A DNA stretch of 59,301 nt from Gammaproteobacteria bacterium (GCA_028817405.1 JAPPPS010000102.1:1-59301), one strand, 5' to 3'. Shown: positions 9,502-20,927, counted from the stretch's first letter. Notes: a model not told the origin generated them from the letters alone. Program-made: numbers and translations.

Positions 9502-10245
9502 TTATCCGCCGGATTCGCCGGGTTCGCCGGAATTGCCGGCGTTGCCGGATTTCATTTTCAAGCGCAACGCTTTGATGCCGGCGCGGCTCAATTGCCGGTC
9601 GATGTCCACCATCGCCTGATAGGTCGGGAACGGGCCGAGGCGGACGCGGTAGAAATCGCCGCGCCCTTGGATGGTGACTTTTTGAATCGACGACAGCATG
9701 CCGTTCAACGCCAGGGTGGCTTTCAATCGGTCGGCGTCGGCGACGCTGCGGTATGAGCCGGCTTGCAGCATGAATCGGCCGGCGACGGTTTCGGCCGGCG
9801 CGGCCGCGGCGGTGGCGCTGGAACTGGACGGGGATTCGCCGGAGGATTCGCCGGTCGATTCGCCGGTCGATTCGGTCGCGGCCGGGGACTCCGGCGGCGG
9901 CGCGGACGGCGCGAGAACTTCGAGGTCCGGCAGCACCGTGAAGAAGGTGAAGTCGGTGGCCGGTTTGGCGGCCGGGTCATCCGCGGCGGCACCGGCCGGG
10001 GCATCGCCGGCCGGGGTTTCCCCGCCAGCCGAACCACCGCCAGCCGAATCGGGCGCGCTGAACCGCGGGAAGTCGAATACCTGCCGCAAGCCCGCGCCGC
10101 CGCCGTGCCAGAGTTGCATCGCCAGCGCGCCGCTCACCGCGCCGGCCAGCAGCAGGCCGATGCCGGACCAGCCGTTGCCGCCGGCCCAGCCGCCGCCGAT
10201 GCTGCGCCGCCGCGCTCTCGACGGTTTGCGCCGCGCCTGCGCCAT
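9502..10245 (-). CDS. SPOR-domain cell-division-type protein (FtsN-like)
   Basis: A 247-residue protein: basic cytoplasmic N-terminus, one membrane helix (about residues 30-46), a periplasmic linker rich in Pro, Ala and Ser with repeated GES/SGES phrases, and a C-terminal SPOR domain (about residues 160-235, RFMLQAGSYRSVADADRL to YRVRLGPF). SPOR domains bind denuded septal peptidoglycan. A SPOR gene directly after argS is the arrangement of ftsN in pseudomonads, so an FtsN role is plausible but not proved. The ATG at 10245 overlaps the argS stop as TGATG; a GTG at 10248 is the alternative. A Gly/Asn tail (GNAGNSGEPGESGG) follows the domain. Confidence 0.85.
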   Translation of the reverse strand: MAQARRKPSRARRRSIGGGWAGGNGWSGIGLLLAGAVSGALAMQLWHGGGAGLRQVFDFPRFSAPDSAGGGSAGGETPAGDAPAGAAADDPAAKPATDFTFFTVLPDLEVLAPSAPPPESPAATESTGESTGESSGESPSSSSATAAAAPAETVAGRFMLQAGSYRSVADADRLKATLALNGMLSSIQKVTIQGRGDFYRVRLGPFPTYQAMVDIDRQLSRAGIKALRLKMKSGNAGNSGEPGESGG

Positions 10246-12056
10246 CACATTTTCTTCGGCGCGCTCACGCCGAGCAGCGCCAGGCCGTTGGCGATGACTT
10301 GGCGGACCGCGCCGATGAGTTGCAACCGCGCGCGGCGCACCCCCGGCGGCGCCGACAAAAACGGATGCGCGTTGTAGTAGGCGTGAAAATCGCGCGCCAA
10401 ATCGCGCAGATAATACGCCACCAGATGCGGCTCAAACGCGGCCGCCGCGGCCTCCACCACTTCCGGAAATCGCGACAGTGTTTGCAGCAACTCAAATTCC
10501 CCCGGCTCAGTCAGCGCGGCCGGCGCCCCCGCATCCGCCGCCCCCGACTCCATCTCGCGCCGAAACACGCTGCAGATTCGGGCGTGCGCGTATTGAATAT
10601 AATAGACCGGATTGTCGGCCGATTGCGCGCGCGCCAGCGCCAAATCAAAGTCCATGTGTTGGTCGTTTTTGCGCGACACATAGAAAAACCGCGCCGCATC
10701 GACGCCGACTTCCTCGCACAACGCGCGCAAGGTGACGAACTGGCCGCCGCGCGTCGACATCTGCACTTTCTTGTTGCCGCGCCATAATGTGGCGAATTGT
10801 ACCAAGCGCGTTTGCAAACGCTCGCGCTCGAATCCAAACGCTTCGAACGCGGCCAGGACGCGCCCGGCGTAACCGTGGTGGTCGGCGCCGAAGACATTCA
10901 GCAGGAGGTCAAAACCGCGCCCGGCTTTGTTGAAGTGGTAGGCGATGTCGGAGGCGAAATAGGTGTGCGAGCCGTCGGCGCGCCGCACCGCGCGGTCTTT
11001 TTCGTCGCCGAACGCGGAGGCGCGGAACCAAGTCGCGCCGTCTTGTTCGTAGATGTGGCCGCGCGCGTCCAACGCCGCGACCGCGCGCTCGATGTCGCCG
11101 CCGTCCAACAACGCGCGCTCGGAGAACCAGGTGTCGAACGCGACCCCGAATTGCAACAAGTCGTCGCGGATTTGCCCGACCAACGCATCGCAAGCGTGAG
11201 CGAAGAGGCGACGGTAACCGTCACCCAACGCGGACTTGCACCGCGCAATCAACGCGTCGATGCGCGCCTCACTGTCGTCCGGCAACGCGGCGAATAGGGT
11301 GTCGACGGTGGTGTCGACGGTGGTGGCGTCGGCGGCATCGGCGGCATCGCCGGCATCATTTGCGCCGCCGGGCATAAACGCGTCGCCGTGTTGCTCGCGC
11401 GCCGCGGCCGCCAAGTCGCGCACATAACCGCCTTGGTAAGCGTTGACGGGGAAGTGGCGCGCGACGGTTTTGCCGAGGCCGCCGTCGCCGCCCTGCAAAT
11501 ACCGCAGCCACACCGACAACGCCAAGATGTCCATCTGGCGGCCGCCGTCGTTGATGTAATACTCGCGCCGCGCATCGAAGCCGGCCGCGCTCAAGATGCG
11601 CGCCACCGCATCGCCGTACGCCGCGCCGCGGCCATGCCCGACATGCAGCGGCCCGGTCGGATTGGCGGAGACGAACTCCACCAGCGCGCGCCGGCCGGCG
11701 CCGCGGTCGCTGCGGCCGTACGATTCACCGGCCGAGTCGATGGCGTCGATGACGCGCAGCCAGGCGTCGCGTTTGATGTGGAAGTTAATGAAGCCGGGGC
11801 CGGCGATGTCCACTTTTTCCACCGCGTCCGACGCCGGCAGCGCGTCGACCAACTTGGCTGCCAAGTCGCGCGGATTCGCCGCGGCCGGTTTGGCAAGCGC
11901 CAGCGCCAAGTTGGAAGCAAAATCGCCATGCCGCGCATCGCGCGTCCGCTGCACCCGCGCGCCCGCCGCCGCATCCACCGCCGCGTCCGACAACTCCCCG
12001 CGCCCCCGCAAGTCGGCCACCGCTTGCTCCAGCAAATTTTCGATTTCTTGTTTCAT
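10245..12056 (-). CDS. argS: Arginyl-tRNA synthetase
   Basis: A 603-residue class I synthetase that charges tRNA-Arg. Visible are the N-terminal Add1 domain, the signature ANPTGPLHVGHGRGAAYGD with the HIGH variant HVGH, the KMSKS-region variant KVQMSTRGG, and the C-terminal anticodon-binding helices with VYYIQYAHAR. The start at 12056 (MKQEIENLL) is the family start; a start ten codons earlier adds only low-complexity residues. At about 25 residues longer than the E. coli enzyme, the excess is mostly an Ala-Asp-Thr repeat (DAADAADATTVDTTVDT) at residues ~232-253. Confidence 0.97.
   Translation of the reverse strand: MKQEIENLLEQAVADLRGRGELSDAAVDAAAGARVQRTRDARHGDFASNLALALAKPAAANPRDLAAKLVDALPASDAVEKVDIAGPGFINFHIKRDAWLRVIDAIDSAGESYGRSDRGAGRRALVEFVSANPTGPLHVGHGRGAAYGDAVARILSAAGFDARREYYINDGGRQMDILALSVWLRYLQGGDGGLGKTVARHFPVNAYQGGYVRDLAAAAREQHGDAFMPGGANDAGDAADAADATTVDTTVDTLFAALPDDSEARIDALIARCKSALGDGYRRLFAHACDALVGQIRDDLLQFGVAFDTWFSERALLDGGDIERAVAALDARGHIYEQDGATWFRASAFGDEKDRAVRRADGSHTYFASDIAYHFNKAGRGFDLLLNVFGADHHGYAGRVLAAFEAFGFERERLQTRLVQFATLWRGNKKVQMSTRGGQFVTLRALCEEVGVDAARFFYVSRKNDQHMDFDLALARAQSADNPVYYIQYAHARICSVFRREMESGAADAGAPAALTEPGEFELLQTLSRFPEVVEAAAAAFEPHLVAYYLRDLARDFHAYYNAHPFLSAPPGVRRARLQLIGAVRQVIANGLALLGVSAPKKM
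11300..11358 (-). repeat. In-frame short tandem repeat inside argS
   Basis: Two adjoining short repeats, GTCGACGGTG units and GGCGGCATC units on the plus strand, encode the DAADAADA and TTVDTTVDT stretch of ArgS. The family has no such segment, so this is a local in-frame expansion. Confidence 0.7.
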
Positions 12057-12249
12057 GGAAAACTGCGGCGACGGTGGCGGTGACAATTCAGCAACGGGCG
12101 GCGGCGCGATTTTACCTTGCGCATCGGCACTGGCGGCGGAAAATTTTGGCGAGATGGGTTAGCGTCGGCGGTTTATTCCGGGGTCGAATCGATACCGGAT
12201 TCCAGGTCCGCCAATCTCGCTTGGCAACTTAAATACATCATCCACAAAC

Positions 12250-12279
12250 AAAAAACCCCGCCACCGCCCACGAGCGGGG
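12250..12279 (-). terminator. Rho-independent terminator after gyrB
   Basis: On the minus strand CCCCGC and GCGGGG (plus positions 12274-12279 and 12256-12261) pair across a 12-base loop, followed by six T. It lies 65 bases past the gyrB stop and separates gyrB from argS. The loop CGTGGGCGG recalls the dispersed repeat near 39805 and 59125. Confidence 0.7.
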
Positions 12280-12343
12280 AGCGCCGGACTCCGATTGTCG
12301 CGGCAACGGTTTGGTTAAACCACGCCGCGGTTATGTGTTCCGA

Positions 12344-14824
<2,481 letters not shown>

Positions 14825-15030
14825 TTAATGAAGGCGGAATTCTACCATGTCCGGGCCCGGAAAACCCCGTTGGACGCGAAGTTTTATTCCAATAAAATCA
14901 ACAACTTATAATGTGTTTTGCGCGGGCGGGCGGCGGCGGTTGCGGCGCTGGCGAGTTTGCGCGGAAACGCGGCGCAGTGGACGGGGAATTTGCGCGCCCA
15001 CCGGTCGCCGTTTCGCCGACGATTGGCTGA

Positions 15031-15046
15031 TGTTTCACGGGAAACA
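15031..15046. promoter_or_regulatory. parS site 1
   Basis: TGTTTCACGGGAAACA differs from the bacterial parS consensus TGTTTCACGTGAAACA at one central position. ParB binds such sites near the origin and loads SMC during chromosome segregation. parA and parB are not in the window. Confidence 0.9.
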
Positions 15047-15201
15047 TCTCGCGCTGATCGAAAAATCGGGCGGATGACTCGCGCCATCCGCCCGGTTTTT
15101 GGTGCCGGCCGCTGGTTATTGTCGCCCGCCGAAAAGACACGCTGTACACCCGCGCCGCCGTGGGATTCCGGCCGCAACCGCCCCCCAAGAAAAAGCGGCG
15201 A

Positions 15202-15217
15202 TGTTTCCCGTGAAACA
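15202..15217. promoter_or_regulatory. parS site 2
   Basis: TGTTTCCCGTGAAACA is the exact reverse complement of site 1, so the two sites are inverted and 155 bases apart. Both carry the same single departure from consensus, which suggests duplication or a lineage-specific ParB preference. Confidence 0.9.
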
Positions 15218-15275
15218 TCGCCGCTAGTTATGGTTGCCACTTGCGCCGTCACGCCACCGCGCGGCGCGTCGCCAA

Positions 15276-16439
15276 TTACAAGCGCATCGGCATGACCAGC
15301 CAAATCGTGCGCTCGTCGCCGGGCTGTTTGAGGATGCAAATCCCCTCGCTTTCCTGCAGATGCAACTCGATGGTGTCGCCGCGGCAGGCGCGCGCGACAT
15401 CGATGAGATAATCCACATTGTAGCCGTTTTCGACCGTCTTACCGCTGTATTTCACCTCCATCTGGTCTTCGGCCTCCTCCTGCTCCTGATTGCTGGTGGT
15501 GATTTTCATCTCGTTTTTGCCGAGATGGATTTTGACCCCGCGGTGATTCTTGGAGGTCAAAACCGCCACCCGGCTCAAAGTGTCGATGAGATTCTGGCGC
15601 GCGGCGCCGACGATAAGTTCGAATTTGTGCTCCAGAACGCCCTTGTACTCCGGGAACTTGCCGTCGATAAGTTTGGTAATCAGGACGGTGTTGTCGCGGG
15701 TCAGTTTGAGGTGATTCTGGTTCATCTCCAAAGTCAACTCGGCGTCATCGTCCGCGGCCGCAGCGCTGTCATCGCCATCGTCGTCACCGTCCTCGCCGGT
15801 GTCCCCGCCGCCGATGAAGCGGTTGATTTCCTGCACCGCCTTGCGCGGGATAATCAACTCGCGCATTTCCTTCACATCCAAATCGGTGTCCATATCCGAC
15901 TGCGCCAGGCGGTGGCCGTCGGTGGCGATGGAGCGCAGTTGCTTGGAGGTGAATTGGAACAGCACCCCGTTCAGGTAATACCGCACATCCGAGACCGCCA
16001 TCGCAAACGCGGTTTTTTCCAGCAACTCGACCAGCGCCGACTGGCGGATTTTCAGGCGTTCCTCCCAGTTCGCCGCGACGATGCGGGGGAATTCCTTGGC
16101 CGGCAGCGTCCGCAGCACATAACGACTCCGCCCGGCGGTGATGACCACCCGGTCGTTTTTGTCCTGTTTGATGGAGATAGACGCATTTTCCGGCAAGATG
16201 CGCACAATATCGTGGAATTTCTTCGTCGATACCGTGAATTCGCCGTTGTCGCCTTGGACCCCGCTGACGGCCTGCGAAATCTCCATTTCCATGTCGGTGC
16301 CGACCACATCCAGCACGCCGTCTTTCAGGTTGAAGTACAGGTTGGACAGCATCGGCAGCGTCCCCTCTTTGCCTTCGACCACGCTGCTGACCAGATTCAG
16401 CGTGGGAAGAATCATCTTTCGGTCTACGGTGATTTTCAT
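15276..16439 (-). CDS. dnaN: DNA polymerase III beta sliding clamp
   Basis: A 387-residue ring subunit that tethers polymerase III to DNA. The family start MKITVDRKMIL is at 16439; the reading frame runs on upstream but without homology. Landmarks include LPMLSNLYF, VVGTDMEMEI, FQFTSKQLRSIATDGHRLA, and the C-terminal YLIDVARACRGD and MPMRL. About 20 residues more than E. coli come from an acidic insert (GGGDTGEDGDDDGDDSAAAA, residues ~207-226) between the second and third clamp domains. Upstream lies the dnaA-dnaN gap with DnaA boxes. Confidence 0.97.
   Translation of the reverse strand: MKITVDRKMILPTLNLVSSVVEGKEGTLPMLSNLYFNLKDGVLDVVGTDMEMEISQAVSGVQGDNGEFTVSTKKFHDIVRILPENASISIKQDKNDRVVITAGRSRYVLRTLPAKEFPRIVAANWEERLKIRQSALVELLEKTAFAMAVSDVRYYLNGVLFQFTSKQLRSIATDGHRLAQSDMDTDLDVKEMRELIIPRKAVQEINRFIGGGDTGEDGDDDGDDSAAAADDDAELTLEMNQNHLKLTRDNTVLITKLIDGKFPEYKGVLEHKFELIVGAARQNLIDTLSRVAVLTSKNHRGVKIHLGKNEMKITTSNQEQEEAEDQMEVKYSGKTVENGYNVDYLIDVARACRGDTIELHLQESEGICILKQPGDERTIWLVMPMRL
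15751..15822 (-). repeat. Acidic repeat insert inside dnaN
   Basis: Degenerate GAC/GGT codon repeats encode an Asp-rich insert in the sliding clamp at about residues 207-228, where E. coli DnaN has none. The position is close to an inter-domain linker. Confidence 0.6.
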
Positions 16440-16480
16440 CTGATTAAGTACGGTAGTTGTGGCTGTTACGCCTGTGGATT

Positions 16481-16489
16481 TGTGGATAA
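16481..16489 (-). promoter_or_regulatory. DnaA box
   Basis: TGTGGATAA is the reverse complement of the perfect DnaA box TTATCCACA. A second TGTGGAT-type half-match lies directly before it at 16473-16480. Confidence 0.8.
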
Positions 16490-16625
16490 ACGCCGGTTTC
16501 GCCGTGTTTTCAACGAAATAGCGTCTCCGCCGGTGCGCATAACGCGGTGCGCGGGGATTGTAAAACGAATTAACCGTCTGTGGGCGAATTGTTGCACAAA
16601 ATAATCTTTCCCGCATCCGCCGCCG

Positions 16626-16634
16626 TTATCCACA
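16626..16634 (+). promoter_or_regulatory. DnaA box
   Basis: A perfect TTATCCACA, facing the box at 16481 across 136 bases. Confidence 0.8.
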
Positions 16635-16659
16635 GGTTGTCGACCGATTGTCGACAACC
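16635..16659. repeat. Perfect inverted repeat beside a DnaA box
   Basis: GGTTGTCGAC and GTCGACAACC pair perfectly over ten bases around CGATT, directly after the DnaA box. It has no T-run. It may be a protein-binding site in the origin or an end to dnaA transcription. Confidence 0.7.
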
Positions 16660-16690
16660 GGCCAATCGCCGGCGGGCCGCGCGATGCGGA

Positions 16691-18025
16691 TTATACCCCG
16701 AACAGGCGTTGCAAGTTACGGTGGTCTTCCTGAATCGCGGCGTCGGTTTGCAACAGTTCCTCCACCTTGCGGCAGGCATGCAGCACCGTGGTGTGGTCGC
16801 GGCCGCCGAAGTGGTCGCCGATTTGCGGCAGACTGAGATGCGTGCATTGCTTGGCGAAATACATCGCCAGTTGGCGCGGGCGGGCGATGTGGCGGGCGCG
16901 CTTTTTCGACAGGAGGTCGGTCACGCGCAGTTTGTAATACTCGGCCACGGTGTGCTGAATGTTGTCGATACTCACCCGCTTCAACTGGTGCGCCAGCAAA
17001 TCGCGCAGCGCATGCCGCGCCAACTGCATGTCGATGGGCCGGCCGGCCAGCCCGGCGTCGGCGCGGATACGGTGCAGCGCGCCGGTCAACTCGCGCACAT
17101 TGGAGCGAATCGCGTTGGCCACAAAGAACGCCACTTCGTTCGGCAGCGCCACCCCGAGTTGCAGCGCTTTCTTCTCCAAAATCGCCACCCGGGTTTCCAA
17201 CTCCGGCGGCTCGATGCCCACCGCCAGGCCGCTGCTGAAGCGCGAAATCAGCCGCGCATCCACGCCGGTAATCGCGTTGGGGATGCGGTCCGAGGTGATG
17301 ATGATTTGCCGCTGGCCCTCCAGCAAGGTGTTGAATGTGTGGAAGAATTCTTCCTGCGACTGGGTTTTTTTGGTGAAGAATTGAATGTCGTCAATCAGCA
17401 GCGCGCCCAACGAGCGGTAGTGCCGCTTGAAGTCGTGCATCGCGTTGTTTTTCAAGGCGTTTACCATGTCGTTGACGAAGTTCTCGGAGCGCACATACAT
17501 GACCCGCGCGGCGCGGTCGGTTTGCTGCATCAAGTGGCCGGCGGCCTGCATCAGGTGGGTTTTGCCGAGGCCGACGCCGCCGTAGATAAACAGCGGGTTG
17601 TAGGCGCGCCCGGCGTTGGCGCCGACCTGCAGGGCCGCGGCGCGCGCTAATTGGTTGGAGTTGCCCTCGACATGGTTGTCGAAAGTGAAGTTGCCGTTCA
17701 TCGCGCCGCCGGAATAGGGCGCGGGCGGCGCGCCCGGCGTGGTTGGCTGCGCCGCGGCGTTGCGGTTGGTGGCGCGCCCGGCCGCGCCATGCCCGCCGAT
17801 TTCCACCTGCACCAGGCGCACCCCGCGGTTGCTCGCCAGGACGATGTCCTCGATGATGCGCAGGAGGTTTTTCTTCACATAATCCAGCACATAGCGGTTC
17901 GGGGCAAGCAGTTTCAGCGTGCTGTCGCGGTGCACCGGGTGCAGCGGCGCGACCCAGTTATTGATGTCGGCGGCCGGAATGCGCTGTTTGAGTTGCGCGA
18001 CGCACGCGTTCCAAGTTTGACACAT
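16691..18025 (-). CDS. dnaA: Chromosomal replication initiator DnaA
   Basis: A 444-residue initiator that binds and opens oriC. The start at 18025 (MCQTWNACVAQLKQ) has GAGGAAA eight bases upstream; the longer frame reads through the 8-bp repeats. Domain I covers ~1-80, domain II is a short Ala/Pro-rich linker, the AAA+ domain starts at ~110 with FDNHVEGNSNQLA, Walker A is GGVGLGKTH, Walker B is ALLIDDIQFF, and domain IV ends with the DNA-binding GGRDHTTVLHACRKV. A DnaA box at 18148 suggests autoregulation. It is transcribed away from the origin toward dnaN and gyrB. Confidence 0.97.
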   Translation of the reverse strand: MCQTWNACVAQLKQRIPAADINNWVAPLHPVHRDSTLKLLAPNRYVLDYVKKNLLRIIEDIVLASNRGVRLVQVEIGGHGAAGRATNRNAAAQPTTPGAPPAPYSGGAMNGNFTFDNHVEGNSNQLARAAALQVGANAGRAYNPLFIYGGVGLGKTHLMQAAGHLMQQTDRAARVMYVRSENFVNDMVNALKNNAMHDFKRHYRSLGALLIDDIQFFTKKTQSQEEFFHTFNTLLEGQRQIIITSDRIPNAITGVDARLISRFSSGLAVGIEPPELETRVAILEKKALQLGVALPNEVAFFVANAIRSNVRELTGALHRIRADAGLAGRPIDMQLARHALRDLLAHQLKRVSIDNIQHTVAEYYKLRVTDLLSKKRARHIARPRQLAMYFAKQCTHLSLPQIGDHFGGRDHTTVLHACRKVEELLQTDAAIQEDHRNLQRLFGV

Positions 18026-18046
18026 GGCGGTTTCCTCATGGTGGCG

Positions 18047-18094
18047 GTGAAATGGTGAACTGGCGAATTGGTGAAATGGTGAATCGGTGAATTG
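18047..18094 (+). repeat. Six 8-bp tandem repeats in the dnaA leader
   Basis: Six abutting octamers: GTGAAATG, GTGAACTG, GCGAATTG, GTGAAATG, GTGAATCG, GTGAATTG. All share G-GAA at fixed spacing. They lie 22 bases upstream of the dnaA start, so in the leader or promoter. Such phased repeats are expected of a protein-binding iteron or an origin-opening element. Confidence 0.85.
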
Positions 18095-18147
18095 GCAAAA
18101 GCAACGGTTGTTATCAATGTTTGCGAGTTTAATCGCATCGCCGGCGT

Positions 18148-18156
18148 TTATCCACA
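18148..18156 (+). promoter_or_regulatory. DnaA box upstream of dnaA
   Basis: A perfect TTATCCACA 123 bases upstream of the dnaA start, suited to autoregulation or origin binding. Confidence 0.8.
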
Positions 18157-18370
18157 CCCGCATGGCCGATTAGCATAAATCATACTGATATTTTCCGCAT
18201 GTCTCCGCACCACGTTCGCCGGCTCAGGGGTCGCTGCCGGTTTCGCCGGCGCGGCACCGGCCCCCAGCCCCAGCCCCCGGCCGCGTCGCCACCCGCCCCC
18301 GGCGTTAAAGCCGCGGCAAAATGGCGGTAAAATCGCCGCATCGATTCCAAACCCAGCGCGGGAACCCAGC

Positions 18371-20917
18371 ATGAAATCTCAAACCAAAGTGGTGGTCATC
18401 GGCGGCGGCGTGGTCGGCGTCAGCACGCTGTACCACCTGGCAAAAAAGGGCTGGCGCGATGTCGCGCTGGTGGAGCGCAAGGAGTTGACCTCCGGCTCCA
18501 CCTGGCATGCGGCCGGGCTGCTGCCGTTGTTCAACATGAGTTACTCGGTCGGCAAACTGCACCAATATTCGGTCGCGTTCTACCAACAACTGCAGGCCGA
18601 GACCGGCTTGTCGGTCGGCTTTCGCCAGGTGAGCAACATCCGCTTGGCATGCACCGCGGACCGCATGGACGAATACCGTTACTACGCCGGCGTCGGCAAA
18701 ACCGTCGGCGTGCAAATCAATTTTCTTACCCCCGAACAAGTCGGCGAAGCGTGGCCGTTGTGCAACACCGACGGCTTGGTCGGCGCCATCCAGCATCCCG
18801 AGGACGGCTACATCCAGCCCGGCGACTTGACCACCGCCCTGGCGCGCGGCGCGCGCAACTTAGGCGCGGAGATTTACCGTCACACCACCGTCACCGCCAT
18901 CGAACCGCGCGGCAACGCCCGCAACGGTCGCAACGGTGAAAACGGTTGGCGCGTCATCACTGACCAAGGCAGCATCGAATGCGAACACATCGTCTCCTGC
19001 ACCGGCAACTTCGCCCGCGCCACCGGGGCCATGGTCGGCTTGGATATTCCGGTCATCCCGGTCGAACACCAGTACCTGGTCACCGAACCGCATCCGGATA
19101 TTCTCGCGCGCAAAAAGGCCGGCTTGCCGGAGCAGGGCGTGCTGCGCGAGTCGGACGCCGGCTATTATTTGCGCGAGGAAGCCGGCGGCATGATCCTCGG
19201 CATTTATGAACGCGGCGCGCCGTGCTGCTATGTCGACGGCCCCGCGGCCGCGGCCGAGAACGAGTTATTTGAGCCCGACTTGGAGCGTCTCGAGCCGCAC
19301 ATCGAGGCATGCATCAAGCGCGTGCCGGCGTTCGGCGAAGTCGGCATTAAGCAAATCTACAACGGCGCCATCGCGTACACCCCGGACGGCAACCCCATCG
19401 TCGGGCCGGCCTGGGGCCTGCGCAATTTCTGGCTGAACGAGGGCCATAGTTTCGGCGTCACCGCGGCCGGCGGGGCCGGCTGGCAGTTGGCGGAATGGAT
19501 GGTCGACGGTGAGCCGACCGTGGACATGCTCGGCGTCGACCCGCGCCGCTTCGGGCCATACGCCGCGCGCGGCTACCTGCGCGAGAAAAACGAAGAGGCA
19601 TACCGCAATGTTTTCACCACCCACTTCCCGGACGAAGAGCGCGCCGCCGCATCACCGTTGAAAACCGCGCCGTGCTACGAGCGCATGAAAAACTTAGGTG
19701 CGGTGTTCGGCCGCGTCTACGGTTGGGAGCGGCCGAACTGGTTTGCGCCCGCGGATTATGAACTGCCGGCCGAAGAAATCGGTAGCGGCGAAGTGCTGCT
19801 CGGCGCCAACACCTCGCCGCCGCTGGCTGATGGCCGCGTCGTGGAGAAAAATTCGTTTCGCCGCTCCAACTATTTCGCGTTTGTCGGCGACGAATGCCGG
19901 CATGTGATGAAGCATGTCGGCATCCTCGACATGTCGGCGTTCGCCAAGTGTTACATCGGCGGCGCCGGCGCGGCCGCGTGGCTGGAATCATTATTCGCCA
20001 ACACCATCCCCAAAACCCCCGGCCGCATCGGTTTGTGCCACTTGTTGTCGGCAAACGGCGGCGTGCGCGCCGAGTTCACGGTGTATCAAAGCGGCGACGG
20101 TTACTACTTGGTCTCGGCCGGCGCGTTCGAGCGCCACGACCACGACTGCCTGCAAAAGGCGTTGCCGGCCGACGGCAGCGTAACTTTTTATCCGGTCACC
20201 ACCCAATACGGCGTGTTAGTCGTCGCCGGCCCGCAAGCGCGCGCGGTGATGCAAAAACTCACCGACTTCGATTTGTCCAACGAAAGTTTGCCGTGGCTCA
20301 GCGGGCGGTTCATCGATATCGGCGCAGCGCAAGCGCATGTGATGCGGGTTAATTTTGTCGGCGAGTTGGGGTATGAATTGCATCATCCCATCGAGATGCA
20401 AAACTACATTTTCGATAAGTTAATCGACGCCGGCGCCGAATTCGACATCAAACCGTTCGGCATCCGCGCCATGGACTCCATGCGTTTGGAAAAATCGTAC
20501 CGTTTAATTCCGCGCGAGTTGTCGATTGAATACGCGGCGTTGGAATCCGGCCTGGGGCGTTTCGTCAAACTCAACGATGCGCGCGACTTCCCCGGCAAAA
20601 AAGCATTGCTGGACTGGCGCGACCGCGGACTCAAAAACGCGTTCGTCACCTTGGAAGTCCACGACACCACCGACGCCGATGCGCGCGGCTCCGAGGCGAT
20701 TTATGCCGGCGACGGCGCCGGCGATGAATTAGTCGGGCGCGCCACCTCCGGCGGTTACGGTTTCCGCGTCGACAAATCGCTGGCATTGGGTTTGGTGCGC
20801 GCCGAGTTGGCGGCGGTCGGTACCGAGTTGGCAATCGAAATCTTGGGCCGCCGTCACGCGGCCACGGTCATCGCCGAGTCGCCGTACGACCCGGACAACC
20901 GGCAACTCCGCAGTTGA
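18371..20917 (+). CDS. FAD-dependent dimethylglycine/sarcosine dehydrogenase-type enzyme with GcvT domain
   Basis: An 848-residue protein that should oxidatively demethylate an N-methylated amino acid and pass the methyl group to tetrahydrofolate. Residues 7-35 form the FAD-binding Rossmann motif (VVVIGGGVVGVSTLYHLAK). SGSTWHAAG at ~52 carries the histidine that binds FAD covalently in dimethylglycine dehydrogenase. The FAD domain ends near 400 (the AYTPDGNPIVGP region is typical), followed by the middle domain, and a GcvT-like folate-binding half begins at ~495 with RSNYFAFVGDECRHVMKHVGILDMS. Substrate cannot be told: dimethylglycine, sarcosine or a related amine. A paralogue lies at 54704. 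Start chosen at the family N-terminus. Confidence 0.88.
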   Translation: MKSQTKVVVIGGGVVGVSTLYHLAKKGWRDVALVERKELTSGSTWHAAGLLPLFNMSYSVGKLHQYSVAFYQQLQAETGLSVGFRQVSNIRLACTADRMDEYRYYAGVGKTVGVQINFLTPEQVGEAWPLCNTDGLVGAIQHPEDGYIQPGDLTTALARGARNLGAEIYRHTTVTAIEPRGNARNGRNGENGWRVITDQGSIECEHIVSCTGNFARATGAMVGLDIPVIPVEHQYLVTEPHPDILARKKAGLPEQGVLRESDAGYYLREEAGGMILGIYERGAPCCYVDGPAAAAENELFEPDLERLEPHIEACIKRVPAFGEVGIKQIYNGAIAYTPDGNPIVGPAWGLRNFWLNEGHSFGVTAAGGAGWQLAEWMVDGEPTVDMLGVDPRRFGPYAARGYLREKNEEAYRNVFTTHFPDEERAAASPLKTAPCYERMKNLGAVFGRVYGWERPNWFAPADYELPAEEIGSGEVLLGANTSPPLADGRVVEKNSFRRSNYFAFVGDECRHVMKHVGILDMSAFAKCYIGGAGAAAWLESLFANTIPKTPGRIGLCHLLSANGGVRAEFTVYQSGDGYYLVSAGAFERHDHDCLQKALPADGSVTFYPVTTQYGVLVVAGPQARAVMQKLTDFDLSNESLPWLSGRFIDIGAAQAHVMRVNFVGELGYELHHPIEMQNYIFDKLIDAGAEFDIKPFGIRAMDSMRLEKSYRLIPRELSIEYAALESGLGRFVKLNDARDFPGKKALLDWRDRGLKNAFVTLEVHDTTDADARGSEAIYAGDGAGDELVGRATSGGYGFRVDKSLALGLVRAELAAVGTELAIEILGRRHAATVIAESPYDPDNRQLRS

Positions 20918-20927
20918 CCGTCCGCCG

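Larger units (their letters stand above)
16440..16690. other. dnaA-dnaN intergenic region, candidate origin segment
   Basis: The 251-base gap holds two perfect TTATCCACA boxes in opposite orientation near its ends, a ten-base inverted repeat next to one box, and A+T-rich stretches (about 16500-16525 and 16560-16610). It is one of the two best candidates for oriC together with 18026-18370. The dnaN promoter should be here as well. Confidence 0.65.
18026..18370. other. Region upstream of dnaA, candidate origin segment
   Basis: This 345-base divergent gap separates dnaA from the plus-strand dehydrogenase and marks the strand switch of the window. It holds six 8-bp tandem repeats, one perfect DnaA box, and a C-rich block (about 18255-18300). 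Both promoters must lie here. The A+T-rich side, 18085-18190, could be the unwinding element. Confidence 0.6.

Noticed and set aside
14884-15339. A 151-codon minus-strand frame in the dnaN-gyrB gap as a possible recF remnant
   Set aside because: It lacks any ATPase motif (no Walker A), crosses both parS sites and runs into the dnaN gene.
18047-18094. Tandem repeats considered as a CRISPR array
   Set aside because: The units are 8 bases and abut without spacers, unlike CRISPR repeats. No cas gene is in the window.
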